DNA from: Sagittula stellata E-37 | GTDB lineage: Bacteria > Pseudomonadota > Alphaproteobacteria > Rhodobacterales > Rhodobacteraceae | DNA length: 64,000 nucleotides | Direction: 5' to 3' | NCBI RefSeq assembly: GCF_039724765.1 | Contig: NZ_CP155729.1 | Coordinates: 3,853,501-3,917,500, forward strand | Shown here: positions 10,397 to 19,015 of the stretch, piece after piece | Layout of the letters: each line of letters starts with the position of its first letter | Position numbering within the stretch: position 1 is the stretch's first letter | Made by a program: the position numbers and the translations under genes | The notes under the pieces: model-generated | What the model was told of the DNA's origin: nothing | Seen by the model: the letters and a program-made list of their open reading frames with translations, nothing else | Databases searched by the model: none

Positions 10397-10772
10397 CAGG
10401 ATACTCTGTTTACGTTTCGTTCAGCCATATACCGGGTGCGTCACCAGCCGTTTCAGGCGGCATCGCGGGGGTCGGCATACCGGCTGCCAACCCGGACCCT
10501 CGGGCATGGACATGCCGTCCATCGCCACGTCATGAAAATAGAACGGATGGCCACCGAAACCAACGGCTTTCCGCCGCAACGCAGCAAAGTCGTTATGCGA
10601 TAAGGAAAAATTGTTGATCAAATAGGCGGTGCGCGCCCGTCTGACTGCGCAGGTCCACCGTCTCGGGCATATAAACGGAGCGCCCCTCCGATTTTTTCTT
10701 TGCAGCCATGGACGAGGCCGGTGCGCGCTCTATTTCCCCGCAAAGCGAATACCCACAGGGAGGGCTAGCCAG
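10397..10772. other. Divergent intergenic region between gpsA and the iorAB operon
   Basis: About 375 bases hold no convincing gene. The stretch is less GC-rich than its flanks and must carry the promoters of the glucosylglycerol operon (leftward) and of iorA (rightward). No clear -35/-10 pair or known operator was recognised. Confidence 0.5.
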
Positions 10773-11231
10773 ATGATCTCTTTCGAACTGAACGGCGAGG
10801 AGGTGACCGTAGACGTCGACCCGGACACGCCGCTGCTTTGGGTGCTGCGGGACGAGCTGAAGCTCACGGGCACCAAATTCGGCTGCGGCGTCGCGCAATG
10901 CGGCGCCTGCACGGTGATGCTCAACGGCATGACGCGGCGTTCCTGCGTGACACCGATCTCCATGGTCGACGGCAGCTTCGTCACCACCATCGAGGGCATG
11001 GAAGGCCCCGAGGTCGAGGCGGTTCAGGCGGCGTGGGCCGGCCTCGACGTGCCGCAGTGCGGCTGGTGCCAGTCGGGCCAGGTCATGAGCGCCACCGCGC
11101 TACTGCGGGAAAAGTCCGCCCCCACCGACGAAGACATCGACAATGCCATGGCCGGGAATGTCTGCCGCTGCGCCACCTACGTGCGCATCCGCAAGGCGAT
11201 CCACGATGCCGCCGACGCGCTGGAGGGCTGA
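10773..11231 (+). CDS. iorA: (2Fe-2S) subunit of a xanthine-oxidase-family dehydrogenase (IorA type)
   Basis: The 152-residue protein has the two iron-sulfur clusters of this family: a plant-type cluster ([11 protein letters not shown], with a further cysteine in RRSCVTP) and the helical cluster ([10 protein letters not shown] and [12 protein letters not shown]). The ATG at 10773 has GGGAGGG nine bases upstream. It carries electrons from the molybdenum subunit encoded four bases downstream to the cytochrome encoded after that. It has no leader of its own; in this family the small subunit is exported together with the Tat-signalled large subunit. The organisation matches isoquinoline 1-oxidoreductase and related aldehyde dehydrogenases. 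Confidence 0.88.
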   Translation: MISFELNGEEVTVDVDPDTPLLWVLRDELKLTGTKFGCGVAQCGACTVMLNGMTRRSCVTPISMVDGSFVTTIEGMEGPEVEAVQAAWAGLDVPQCGWCQSGQVMSATALLREKSAPTDEDIDNAMAGNVCRCATYVRIRKAIHDAADALEG

Positions 11232-11235
11232 TCCC

Positions 11236-13404
11236 ATGAACAAGCAACTGTCCCGCAGGGGCTTCCTCGCCTCTTCCGCCGGTCTGGTGATCGGCCTCAC
11301 GCTGCCGATGGCCGGGCGCGCCCAATCCGGTGCCGCACTCGCCTTCGAAGGCGACGGCACCGAGGGCACCTTTGCCCCCAACGCCTTTGTCCGCGTGGCG
11401 CCCGACGACACCGTGACCGTGATGATCAAGCATATCGAGTTCGGCCAAGGCCCCAACACCGGCCTCGCCACCCTCGTCGCCGAGGAGATGGACGCCGACT
11501 GGTCGCAGATGCGCGCCGAAAGCGCGCCCGCGAACACCGAACTTTATAAGAACCTCGCCTTCGGCATGCAGGGCACAGGCGGCTCCACCGCCATGGCCAA
11601 CAGCTATATGCAGATGCGCAAGGCCGGGGCCGCCGCCCGCGCCATGCTGGTCGCCGCCGCCGCCGAGGAATGGGGCGTTCCCGCCAGCGAGATCTCCGTC
11701 GAGAACGGCACCGTCAGCCATCCCGACGGTCACTCTTCGGGCTTCGGCGCGCTGGCCGAAAAGGCCGCGATGCAGACGGTGCCCCAGGATCCGGCCGTGA
11801 AGTCCGCCGACCAGTTCCGCCTGATCGGCACCGACCTGCCCAAGCTCGACACCGCCGCCAAGTCGAACGGCACCGCGACCTTCACCATGGACATCTACCG
11901 CGATGGGATGCTGACCGTGGTCGTCGCCCACCCGCCGAAGTTCGGCGCGACCGTCGCCTCCTACGACGACGCGGAGGCGCTGAAGGTCCCGGGTGTCGAG
12001 GCGGTCCACCAGATCCCGCAGGGCGTGGCCGTCTACGCCACATCGACATATGCGGCGATCAAGGGCCGCAACGCGCTGACCGTCGAATGGGACGACAGCG
12101 CGGCCGAGACCCGTTCGACCGACGAGATGTACGAGGCGTTCTCCGCCGCCGCTGCCGAGGGCGGGCGCGATGCGGAGGTCCACGGCGACGGTGCCGCAGG
12201 CATCGCCGGCGCCGCGCAGGTCATCGAGGCCGAGTTCCGCTTCCCCTACCTCGCCCACGCCCCGATGGAGCCGCTCGACGGTGTTCTGGAAGTGCGCGAG
12301 GACGGGGCAGAGGCCTGGATGGGCTCTCAGTTCCCGACCCTCGACCTGTCCGCCATCGCCGGTCCGCTCGGGCTCGACCCGGCGTCCGTGAAGATCAACG
12401 TGTTGTACGCCGGGGGCAGCTTCGGCCGTCGCGCGCAGGACACCGCGCACTTCGCCTCCGAACTGGCCGAGATCGGCAAGGCCGCCGGTCCCGGGACCTA
12501 CAAGCTGGTCTGGACGCGCGAAGACGACATCCACGGCGGATACTACCGCCCCCTGACCGTGCACCGCTTCCGCGCCGGTCTGGATGAGGGCGGCGCGCTT
12601 CTGGGCTGGGAAAACGTGGTGGCCAACCAGTCGATCATGGCGGGCGGCCCCATGGCGCAGATGATGCAGGACGGCATGGACCCGACCTCCTACGAAGGGT
12701 CGTCGAACCTGCCCTATGACCTGGGCCATTCCCGCGTCGGCTGGGCCGCACAGGAAAACCCGGTCAGCGTGCTCTGGTGGCGCTCTGTCGGCCACAGCCA
12801 CACCGGCTATGCCGCCGAGGTCTTCCTGGACATGGTGCTCGAAGCGCAGGGGAAGGACCCGTTGCAAGGCCGCCTCGACCTGCTGAGAGAAGACGGCGAC
12901 CGATATCGTGGCGTGCTCGAAAAGGTCGCCGAAATGGCCGGCTGGGACGGCACCACCGTGCGTGACGGCAAGGGCTACGGTATCGCGTTGGTGAAAAGCT
13001 TCAACACCTACGTCGCCGAGATCGCCGAAGTCTCGGACCAGGGCGGTTTCCCCAAAGTCCACCGCGTGTGGTGCGCCGTCGACTGCGGCGTCGCAGTCAA
13101 CCCCAACGTGATCCGCGCCCAGATGGAGGGCGGCATCGGCTATGGTCTCGGCTCCGTCCTCTTCGACGAGATCACGCTGGGCGACGGCGGCGAGGTCCAA
13201 CAGTCGAACTTCGACACCTACCGCATGCTGCGCATCCACGAGATGCCGGAAGTGGTGGTCGAGATCATCCAGTCCGACGCCGATCCCACCGGCGTCGGCG
13301 AACCCGGCCTGCCGCCCATCGGCCCGGCCGTTGCCAACGCATGGCGCGCTCTTACGGGCAAGACCGTCACCCGCCTGCCCTTTACCGCCAACATGGAGGC
13401 CTGA
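11236..13404 (+). CDS. iorB: Molybdopterin-binding subunit of a periplasmic aldehyde/N-heterocycle dehydrogenase (IorB type)
   Basis: The 722-residue protein opens with a twin-arginine leader ([11 protein letters not shown], cleavage near AQS at about 31-33). Family landmarks include [35 protein letters not shown] and the catalytic glutamate region GVGEPGLPP near the C-terminus. It should hydroxylate or oxidise an aldehyde or N-heteroaromatic compound in the periplasm. The order iorA-iorB-cytochrome c indicates electrons go to the respiratory chain through the cytochrome at 13408 rather than to NAD or oxygen. The true substrate cannot be read from sequence. Confidence 0.87.
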   Translation: MNKQLSRRGFLASSAGLVIGLTLPMAGRAQSGAALAFEGDGTEGTFAPNAFVRVAPDDTVTVMIKHIEFGQGPNTGLATLVAEEMDADWSQMRAESAPANTELYKNLAFGMQGTGGSTAMANSYMQMRKAGAAARAMLVAAAAEEWGVPASEISVENGTVSHPDGHSSGFGALAEKAAMQTVPQDPAVKSADQFRLIGTDLPKLDTAAKSNGTATFTMDIYRDGMLTVVVAHPPKFGATVASYDDAEALKVPGVEAVHQIPQGVAVYATSTYAAIKGRNALTVEWDDSAAETRSTDEMYEAFSAAAAEGGRDAEVHGDGAAGIAGAAQVIEAEFRFPYLAHAPMEPLDGVLEVREDGAEAWMGSQFPTLDLSAIAGPLGLDPASVKINVLYAGGSFGRRAQDTAHFASELAEIGKAAGPGTYKLVWTREDDIHGGYYRPLTVHRFRAGLDEGGALLGWENVVANQSIMAGGPMAQMMQDGMDPTSYEGSSNLPYDLGHSRVGWAAQENPVSVLWWRSVGHSHTGYAAEVFLDMVLEAQGKDPLQGRLDLLREDGDRYRGVLEKVAEMAGWDGTTVRDGKGYGIALVKSFNTYVAEIAEVSDQGGFPKVHRVWCAVDCGVAVNPNVIRAQMEGGIGYGLGSVLFDEITLGDGGEVQQSNFDTYRMLRIHEMPEVVVEIIQSDADPTGVGEPGLPPIGPAVANAWRALTGKTVTRLPFTANMEA

Positions 13405-13407
13405 CCC

Positions 13408-14019
13408 ATGAACAAAACACTTCTCATGGCGGCGCTCGTTGGCGTCGCCCCGGCCCTCATGGCGCCTGCCTTCGCCGAAACTGTCAACGGTCTGCGCACC
13501 GTGGACGAATTCGACGGCATCACTGACGAAACGGAACGCTCCGTCTCGCTGTTCGAAGAGATGCTGGTCGTGATCGAAAGCCCGCGTTGCCTGAACTGCC
13601 ACCCGGTGGACAACACCCCGCGGCAAGGCGACGAGATGACGATCCACATGCCGCCGGTGGTGCGCGGCGACGCGGACTTCGGCGCGCCGGGCATGCGCTG
13701 CAACACCTGCCACGGCGAGGAGAACTACGCCTTCGAGACCGGCACGGGGTCGATCCCCGGCCACAGCCCGTGGCAGCTTGCACCGCTGGAAATGGGCTGG
13801 ATCGGCAAGTCGGCAGCAGAGATCTGCGCCCAGCTCAAGGACCCGGAGACCAACGGTGGCAAGTCGCTCGCGGAACTGCACGAGCACAACGCCGAGGACG
13901 GCCTCGTCGGCTGGGGATGGGAGCCGGGCGAAGGCCGGACCCCCGCGCCGGGCACGCAGGAAATCTTCGGCCAGCTCACCGAAGCCTGGATCGAGACAGG
14001 CGCCGCCTGCCCGGGCTGA
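13408..14019 (+). CDS. Periplasmic c-type cytochrome with two CXXCH motifs
   Basis: The 203-residue protein has a Sec signal peptide (residues 1-23, ending AFAET) and two heme c sites, CLNCH near residue 63 and CNTCH near residue 97. The spacing from the iorB stop is three bases, so the three genes form one operon closed by a strong terminator. It is the likely electron acceptor of the IorAB dehydrogenase. The C-terminal 100 residues (for example GHSPWQLAP) are not recognised as a standard cytochrome fold. Confidence 0.8.
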   Translation: MNKTLLMAALVGVAPALMAPAFAETVNGLRTVDEFDGITDETERSVSLFEEMLVVIESPRCLNCHPVDNTPRQGDEMTIHMPPVVRGDADFGAPGMRCNTCHGEENYAFETGTGSIPGHSPWQLAPLEMGWIGKSAAEICAQLKDPETNGGKSLAELHEHNAEDGLVGWGWEPGEGRTPAPGTQEIFGQLTEAWIETGAACPG

Positions 14020-14036
14020 CCTCTGCTGCAACGAAC

Positions 14037-14068
14037 ATCAGGCCGCTCCCCGGGCGGCCTGATCCTTT
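14037..14068 (+). terminator. Rho-independent terminator of the iorAB-cytochrome operon
   Basis: A perfect 10-bp stem (14037-14046 ATCAGGCCGC with 14054-14063), seven-base loop, then CCTTTT. It lies 17 bases after the cytochrome stop. The convergent phnM gene ends just beyond. Confidence 0.88.
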
Positions 14069-14098
14069 TGCGGGGCTGCCGCATAGCGCGCCCACGCC

Positions 14099-15265
14099 TC
14101 ACCCCACCTGACACCCGCGCGACCAGACCCCGCGCAGCACCGGCGCGTCACCGAAGGGCTCGACCCGCAGCAGATCCGCCCGCAGCCCCTCTGCCAGAGC
14201 CCCCCTGTCCGTCAGGCCCGTCGCCCGCGCCGGAGCCTGTGTCACCGTCCGCACCGCGCGCGGCAGGTCGTCCCACAGCGCCCCCAGCCGCCACGCCGAC
14301 AGAAGCAGCGCAGACGGCACGTAGTCCGACGACAGGATGTCCAGCAGGCCGAACTCCGCCAGCGCCAGCGCCGAAACATTGCCCGAATGCGACCCGCCCC
14401 GGATCACGTTCGGCGCGCCCATCATGATCGCGATGCCCTGCTCACGGCAGGCCTCCGCCGCCTCCACCGTGGTCGGAAACTCGGCAAAGCCCACACCCAA
14501 CGCACCGCTCCGTGCCACCTGATCCTCCGTCGTGTCGTCGTGGCTGGCCAGCACGGCGCCGATCCGCCGCGCCTCCTCGACCGCGCCTGCCTCGTGCCGG
14601 ATACCGTATTCCGCCTGCAGGCCCTTCAGGTGCGCCACATGCGCGTCGAATTCCGCATCCGACATGTTGCGCTTCTTGGCGACGTATTGCTTCATCTTAG
14701 CGAGGTCGCGGAACTGCCGCTGCCCCGGCGTGTGGTCCATCAGACTGACGATGCCGACCCGGTCCTCCGGCCCGAAGGCCGCCAGCTCGTCCAGCAGCGT
14801 CTCTGAGCAGATTTCAGCCCGCAGGTGCAGGAAATGGCTGATCCGCATCGCCCCCGCGCCCCGCAGCGCCATCATCTCGGACGCCAGTCCCCGCGCGTAT
14901 TGCGCATAGCGCCCCTTGCCCGAATGGATCGATCCCACCCGCATCGCGTCGAACACTGTGGTGATCCCGCAGGACGCCAGCTCCCCGTCGTGCGCCAACA
15001 GCGCCGCGACATGCGGCCAGTCAACGCCCGGGCGCGGCTGGATGTGCCGTTCCAGGTTGTCGGTGTGCAATTCGATCAACCCGGGCAACACGAAATCGCC
15101 GCCGCAGTCGACCGCGCCCGCCGGCACGTCCGCGCCTTCGCGGATCTCCGCGATCACCCCGTCCTCCACGCAAAGCTTGCCCGTCACCACGCGGTCGTCC
15201 AGAACCAGACGGGCATTGGCAAGGCAGAAGGAGGCCGACACGCGCCTGTCATCACCGCGTGTCAT
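14099..15265 (-). CDS. phnM: Ribosyl-methylphosphonate triphosphate diphosphatase
   Basis: PhnM is the amidohydrolase-fold enzyme that removes pyrophosphate from alpha-D-ribose 1-methylphosphonate 5-triphosphate in the C-P lyase route. The metal site is seen in LPGLIELHTDNLERH, followed by DAMRVGS, SLMDHTPGQRQF, LASHDDTT and GAPNVIRGGSHSGN, all strongly family-specific. Length with the ATG at 15265 is 388 residues, close to the usual 380. An ATG at 15292 would overlap the start codon of the divergent DUF1045 gene on the opposite strand. The enzyme has no purpose without the C-P lyase core, which is missing from this locus. Confidence 0.9.
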   Translation of the reverse strand: MTRGDDRRVSASFCLANARLVLDDRVVTGKLCVEDGVIAEIREGADVPAGAVDCGGDFVLPGLIELHTDNLERHIQPRPGVDWPHVAALLAHDGELASCGITTVFDAMRVGSIHSGKGRYAQYARGLASEMMALRGAGAMRISHFLHLRAEICSETLLDELAAFGPEDRVGIVSLMDHTPGQRQFRDLAKMKQYVAKKRNMSDAEFDAHVAHLKGLQAEYGIRHEAGAVEEARRIGAVLASHDDTTEDQVARSGALGVGFAEFPTTVEAAEACREQGIAIMMGAPNVIRGGSHSGNVSALALAEFGLLDILSSDYVPSALLLSAWRLGALWDDLPRAVRTVTQAPARATGLTDRGALAEGLRADLLRVEPFGDAPVLRGVWSRGCQVG

Positions 15266-15290
15266 GTCGCTCGAAAAGACCGGAGAGTTC

Positions 15291-15971
15291 ATGTCAGACC
15301 ATTCCCGTTACGCTGTGTATTTCATGCCGTCCGAGGGCGCGTTGCAGACTTTCGGCGCCGGTTGGCTGGGCTGGGATGCCATCGCCGGGGCAGAGGTGGC
15401 GCAAACCGCCCTGCCCGCCACCGTGCCGCCCATCGAACAGATCACCCGGGCGCCCCGCAAGTACGGCTTTCACGGTACGCTGAAGCCGCCTTTCCACCTG
15501 CAGGGCAGCCTGCCCGACCTCAAGGAAGCCGTGGCCACGCTGGCGCAACGCACCGCCCCCGCCCGCGCGGCGGGCCTCGCGCTCACCCGGCTGGGCCGCT
15601 GGTTCGCGCTGACCCCCACCGGAGACATCTCCGGCATCGGCCGCATCGCCGCCGCCTGCGTGACCGAGCTCGACGCCTTCCGCACGCCCCCGTCCGTGGC
15701 CGAACTCGACCGCCGCCGCAAGGCCGGGCTGACCGACCGGCAGGACCATCACCTGCGCAAGTGGGGCTACCCCTACGTGCTCGACCAGTTCCGTTTCCAC
15801 CTGACGCTGACCGGCAAGGTCGAGAAGGACATCCTTGACGCCGTCGAGGCCGCAATCACGGACGCCCTCCCCCCGCTGCCGGAACCTTTCGTCATGGCCG
15901 ACATCTGCCTTTGCGGCGAACGTCCCGATGGCCGGTTCGAGCTGATCCATCGCTACGCCCTCACCGGGTGA
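15291..15971 (+). CDS. DUF1045 phosphonate-locus protein, 2H phosphoesterase fold
   Basis: The 226-residue protein belongs to the DUF1045 family found in many C-P lyase clusters. Two HxT motifs (FHGTLKPPF near residue 60 and FHLTLTG near residue 168) mark it as a 2H phosphoesterase. Family members are thought to open the cyclic ribose 1,2-phosphate product in place of PhnP; that role is inference here. GGAGAG precedes the ATG at 15291. The gene runs opposite to phnM and phnN: it starts beside phnM and its last 19 bases overlap the end of phnN, so the packing is very tight. Confidence 0.85.
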   Translation: MSDHSRYAVYFMPSEGALQTFGAGWLGWDAIAGAEVAQTALPATVPPIEQITRAPRKYGFHGTLKPPFHLQGSLPDLKEAVATLAQRTAPARAAGLALTRLGRWFALTPTGDISGIGRIAAACVTELDAFRTPPSVAELDRRRKAGLTDRQDHHLRKWGYPYVLDQFRFHLTLTGKVEKDILDAVEAAITDALPPLPEPFVMADICLCGERPDGRFELIHRYALTG

Positions 15972-16495
15972 AGCCGCGCCAGCGCCTCGGTGACGGTGCG
16001 CTCCAGCGGGCCGTCGTTCGAAACGTCGATGCGGGTCATGCCCGCGGGCAAGGCATAGCCTGCCCGCGCCAGCCGCCGGGCGATCTCGGGCGCGCTTTCC
16101 CGCCCCCGCCCCGCCAGCCGCGCGGCCAGCGTCTCTGGCGTGGCGGTCAGGTTCAGCACCACGACGCACGGGAATTGCGCCTGCGCTTCGGGCAGGACCG
16201 ACCGCGACAAGTTCGCCACCAGCTCGGCGCCGTCCCGCACTGCCTCCAGCACGCGCGACGGGATGCCGTAGGACAACCCGTGCGCCTGCCAGGAAAGGCA
16301 AAACGCCCCTTGGGCGCGCATCTCGCCAAACCGCGTGGGCGTCACGGCATCGAACACCTCGCCGCCCGCCGCCGCATCACGGGTGCTGACCCGCCGCACC
16401 AGCCCGACCGTGGGTGAAGCCGCGGCGATCCCCTGCATCACGCTGTCCTTACCGACACCCGAGGGCCCGACCACCGCGATCAGCCGGCCGCTCAT
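15953..16495 (-). CDS. phnN: Ribose 1,5-bisphosphate phosphokinase
   Basis: PhnN phosphorylates ribose 1,5-bisphosphate to PRPP, the last step of phosphonate degradation. The 180-residue guanylate-kinase-like protein has the P-loop GPSGVGKDSV at the N-terminus, RRVSTRDAAAGGE (the guanylate-kinase-type acceptor loop) and NLSRSVLPEA. The ATG at 16495 has GGTGGAGG upstream. Its 3' end overlaps the convergent DUF1045 gene. PhnN can also supply PRPP independently of C-P lyase, which could be why it is kept. Confidence 0.88.
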   Translation of the reverse strand: MSGRLIAVVGPSGVGKDSVMQGIAAASPTVGLVRRVSTRDAAAGGEVFDAVTPTRFGEMRAQGAFCLSWQAHGLSYGIPSRVLEAVRDGAELVANLSRSVLPEAQAQFPCVVVLNLTATPETLAARLAGRGRESAPEIARRLARAGYALPAGMTRIDVSNDGPLERTVTEALARLHPVRA

Positions 16496-16646
16496 GGCCG
16501 GCCTCCACCGGGCCGCCAACGGTCGCTACGGCCTTCACGCCCTTCCCCGAGGCCGTGGCTCGGGCACGAAACCCGGCTGCGCAGAGGTCCCTCCGTCGCG
16601 CCCGGGCCGGCCCCGAAGGTCAGACCGCCACCGGCGAAGCACGCCC

Positions 16647-17204
16647 TCAAGCTCCGTCCTCCGAGCCATCGGATGTCGTCGCGAAACCCGGCAGCTGAGA
16701 GGCCAAGGGGCGTGGCGCGATCAGCCGGCCCATGAGCAGGCTGTCCACATAGACGCCGTCACGCAACAGGCTGGCGCGCCGGATGCCCTCGTCCTCGAAA
16801 CCGAACGCCCGATACAGCGCGATGGCCCCGTGGTTGTCCAAGTTGACCTCCAGCTCCGTCCGGATCAGGCCCAGCCAGCTGTCTGCGAGGTCGAGGATCG
16901 CGGCCATCAGCGCCCGACCGATCCCCTGCCGGTGATGCAGGTCGTGGACGGTGATCGCCAGCGACCCGGAGTGCGACCGGCGGTCCGGGCCGCGCGTCAG
17001 GGTTGTCCAGCCGACAACCCTGCCATCCTTCTCCGCCACGAGGCTGTGGACCCCTTCGGTCCTGGCCCGCACCCGCTCTGCCACCCAGTCCGCCCTCTGC
17101 CAGGGCAGCCGTCCGGTGCCCCATTGCACGGCGGGGCGCAGGATCATTTCGTGCAGGGCGGGGATGTCGCGTTCCTCTGGCGCACGCAGGATAAGATCGC
17201 TCAT
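16647..17204 (-). CDS. GNAT family N-acetyltransferase (YhhY-like)
   Basis: The 185-residue protein has the GNAT fold, with the acetyl-CoA loop RQGIGRALM near residue 93 and the C-terminal LEVNLDNHGAIALYRAFGF. The pattern, including GPDRRSHSGSLAITV, is close to E. coli YhhY, an amino-acid/amide acetyltransferase. Its ATG overlaps the last stop of the decayed phnJ frame by four bases (ATGA), so it was translationally coupled to the phosphonate operon. A role in acetylating aminophosphonates, as PhnO does, is possible but not shown. Confidence 0.8.
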   Translation of the reverse strand: MSDLILRAPEERDIPALHEMILRPAVQWGTGRLPWQRADWVAERVRARTEGVHSLVAEKDGRVVGWTTLTRGPDRRSHSGSLAITVHDLHHRQGIGRALMAAILDLADSWLGLIRTELEVNLDNHGAIALYRAFGFEDEGIRRASLLRDGVYVDSLLMGRLIAPRPLASQLPGFATTSDGSEDGA

Positions 17205-17590
17205 GCCGCCGTTTCCCCCCGTGAACCCTGTGCCTTCCGGAGTTCGCAGTGGGCCATCGCCGGGTAGTCGAATAGCCGCCCGCCACGGTTCTCGGCGATC
17301 ACCGCGTCGAAATGGCTGTCCTCGGTCCCGCAGTGGCGATCGGGCTCCGAGGCCCCGAACGGCTGATCCTCGATGCCGGGGCTGGCCATCCGGCCGTCAG
17401 GTATCCGGGTATGGCACACCGGCTCGTGTCCGGCATCGAACGGTCGGATCGCCGGGCAGCCGCCCGGCCCGGGATTTTCGAAAGGCGGGACCGGTGCGGG
17501 GCCCAAGACATGGCGGCCCTCCAACGGGGCGGTGGCGGCGTGGCCGTGGCGGCGACTGGATTCATGGAGCTTGACGTGCCTCGGGCCGCA
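17201..17590 (-). pseudogene. phnJ: Decayed C-terminal remnant of C-P lyase subunit PhnJ
   Basis: The minus frame reads as a mutated PhnJ tail. HVKLHESSRRHGHAAT matches the family's HVKLYEDIARHGxIAT, VLGPAPVPPFENP matches VMDPSPxPKFDNP, and RHCGTEDSHFDAVI matches CALCGxxDSxLDEVV. Only one of the paired cysteines of that CxxC-type segment survives (H-C in place of C-x-x-C), and the downstream cysteine region reads DYPAMAHCELRK. The conserved DYAYPVK/GAGREKRIYAVPPF stretches are shortened or scrambled. The N-terminal 60% of PhnJ is absent; a longer frame continues to 18028 but its upstream half does not resemble PhnJ. The assignment comes from recalled PhnJ sequence and should be aligned. Confidence 0.7.
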
Positions 17591-17957
17591 ACCGTGGACT
17601 GTGTACCCGTTGCGGGCCTTGCCCTCTTGGCCTGACATGTCCCCCTCGCCCCCTCTCCTGACCTTCCCCTTCCTGGTCCTCACCCGGGACGAGGAGTATA
17701 AAACCCTGCGGCATTGACCGGACTCAGAACCTTCGAAGGTCCGTCCCGAACCAACTTTGCCCAGAGACAGGTTCCCTCTTCCGCTTCGCGAAAGGCCCAA
17801 GGAAAGGGCGAGGACCCGGCAAGGCGCGAGGCTCCGTGAAGACGGCCGGAGCGCCCGGGACAGGGGCGTCCGTTCCAGAGTGCCCTGCACGGCATGCTGG
17901 TCGCCGGTGCCCTTCGTGTCGTCGTCAAGGCTCTTCATCTCGACAAATCCCGCCATA
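17591..17957. other. Gap where phnGHI and the start of phnJ would be expected
   Basis: About 370 bases without a recognisable gene. In related bacteria phnF is divergent from phnGHIJKL, so this short stretch between phnF and the phnJ remnant probably marks deletion of about 2-3 kb. Open frames here show no conserved residues of PhnG, PhnH or PhnI. Confidence 0.5.
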
Positions 17958-17971
17958 TCTATACAACTAGA
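17958..17971. promoter_or_regulatory. Candidate PhnF operator
   Basis: An inverted repeat TCTA-6-TAGA lies 13 bases before the proposed phnF start. On the minus strand it reads TTGTATAGAT, similar to the GGTATAGACC-type sites of HutC-family regulators. It sits where a divergent phnF/phnG operator should be. Confidence 0.4.
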
Positions 17972-17984
17972 CTCATTATTGCAG

Positions 17985-18743
17985 ATGACGCCCTCGGGCG
18001 CGAGTCGGAAAGTGTGCACCTTGGGCAAGGAACCATCAAAGCGGACGCCGCTCTGGGCAGGAATTGCCCGCGCACTGCGGGAAGAGATTGCCGAAGGCCG
18101 TTATCTCCCGGGAGACAAGCTGCCGACCGAGGCGCAGATGGCGGAGCGCTTCGGGGTGAATCGGCACACGGTGCGGCACGGGGTGGCGGCGCTGGTGGAG
18201 GCCGGCGTGCTGCGGTCGCGCCGGGGATCGGGCGTCTTCGTGGCTGCTGCGCCGACACAGTATCCCATCGGCGCGCGCGTGCGCTTCACCGAGAACCTGC
18301 GCCGCGCGGGCCGGACGCCGGGGCGAGAAATCCTGGGACAGGAGGTGCGCAACGCCAGTACCGGCGAGGCACAGGTATTGGAGGTGGCGGAAGGCGCGCG
18401 GGTGCTGGCGACCCATTCGCTTTCGTTCTCCGACGGGCAACCGGTGGCCCTGGCGGAGTCGGTCTACCCGCTCGACCGCCTGCCGGGACTGCCGGAGGCT
18501 CTGGCGGAGGGCAAGGGCGTGACTCATGCGCTGAACGCGGCGGGCGTGTCGGACTATACCCGCGCCTCGACCCGGATCACCGCCGTGGCGGCATCGGCGA
18601 TGCAGGCGATTCACCTGCACCTGCCGGAGGGCGCACCGCTTCTGAAGACCACCAGCCTGAACGTCGACACCGAGGGCGTGCCGACAGAGTTCGGGCGGAC
18701 ATGGTGGGCGGGCGACCGGATCACCCTGACGCTGGAAGATTGA
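17985..18743 (+). CDS. phnF: Phosphonate metabolism transcriptional regulator, GntR/HutC family
   Basis: The 252-residue regulator has an N-terminal winged helix (LPTEAQMAERFGVNRHTVRHGV, with VNRHTVRH as recognition helix) and a C-terminal UTRA effector domain from about residue 95 (ARVRFTENLRRAGRTPGRE, SDYTRASTRITA, GRTWWAGDRITLTLE). This is the PhnF subgroup, which represses phn genes. The frame stays open further upstream, but similarity starts near RTPLWAGIARAL; the ATG at 17985 is chosen, with GTG at 18012 as alternative. Its former target operon on the other strand has decayed, so it may now be without a local target. Confidence 0.85.
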   Translation: MTPSGASRKVCTLGKEPSKRTPLWAGIARALREEIAEGRYLPGDKLPTEAQMAERFGVNRHTVRHGVAALVEAGVLRSRRGSGVFVAAAPTQYPIGARVRFTENLRRAGRTPGREILGQEVRNASTGEAQVLEVAEGARVLATHSLSFSDGQPVALAESVYPLDRLPGLPEALAEGKGVTHALNAAGVSDYTRASTRITAVAASAMQAIHLHLPEGAPLLKTTSLNVDTEGVPTEFGRTWWAGDRITLTLED

Positions 18744-18951
18744 CGTCCCGGCGCGCGCCCTGCCCGGGTCACGCCCGTGATGAAGGCGCGCAACGCGCAG
18801 CGCCCTTCAGGGGCCATCCACATTTAGACCTTGTCTGCACGGCAGGCCGGCACCGTGGCCTTCCTCGGTTTCCATTGCGTGAAAAGCAGCGCGTCAATCC
18901 CAGAAGCGTCGGTCGCAAGCCTCGGACCGCCTGATGTGTTCGGCGCGCGCC

Positions 18952-18995
18952 GGGTCACGGGACCGATACAAAACAGTCACCCCGATGATACATAG
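18952..18995 (+). promoter_or_regulatory. Tandem Pho-box-like repeats upstream of plcP
   Basis: Four consecutive 11-bp units begin GGGTCAC (18952), CCGATAC (18963), CAGTCAC (18974) and ATGATAC (18985). The PhoB box is built of CTGTCAT/C units at 11-bp spacing; units 1 and 3 match well, 2 and 4 partly. The array ends 20 bases before the plcP ATG. PhoB control is expected, since PlcP/BtaA systems are phosphate-starvation induced. Confidence 0.55.
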
Positions 18996-19015
18996 CCCGC
19001 CTATGCGTATCTGGA

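Noticed and set aside
11083..14031. A 982-codon open frame on the minus strand opposite iorAB
   Set aside because: It mirrors the codon bias of the plus-strand genes, is rich in His, Gly, Arg and Val with no domain, and the plus-strand products have clear catalytic motifs.
17201..18028. The full 275-codon frame as a novel intact protein
   Set aside because: Only its C-terminal half resembles anything, and that is a damaged PhnJ tail. The first half is low-complexity and has no ribosome site.
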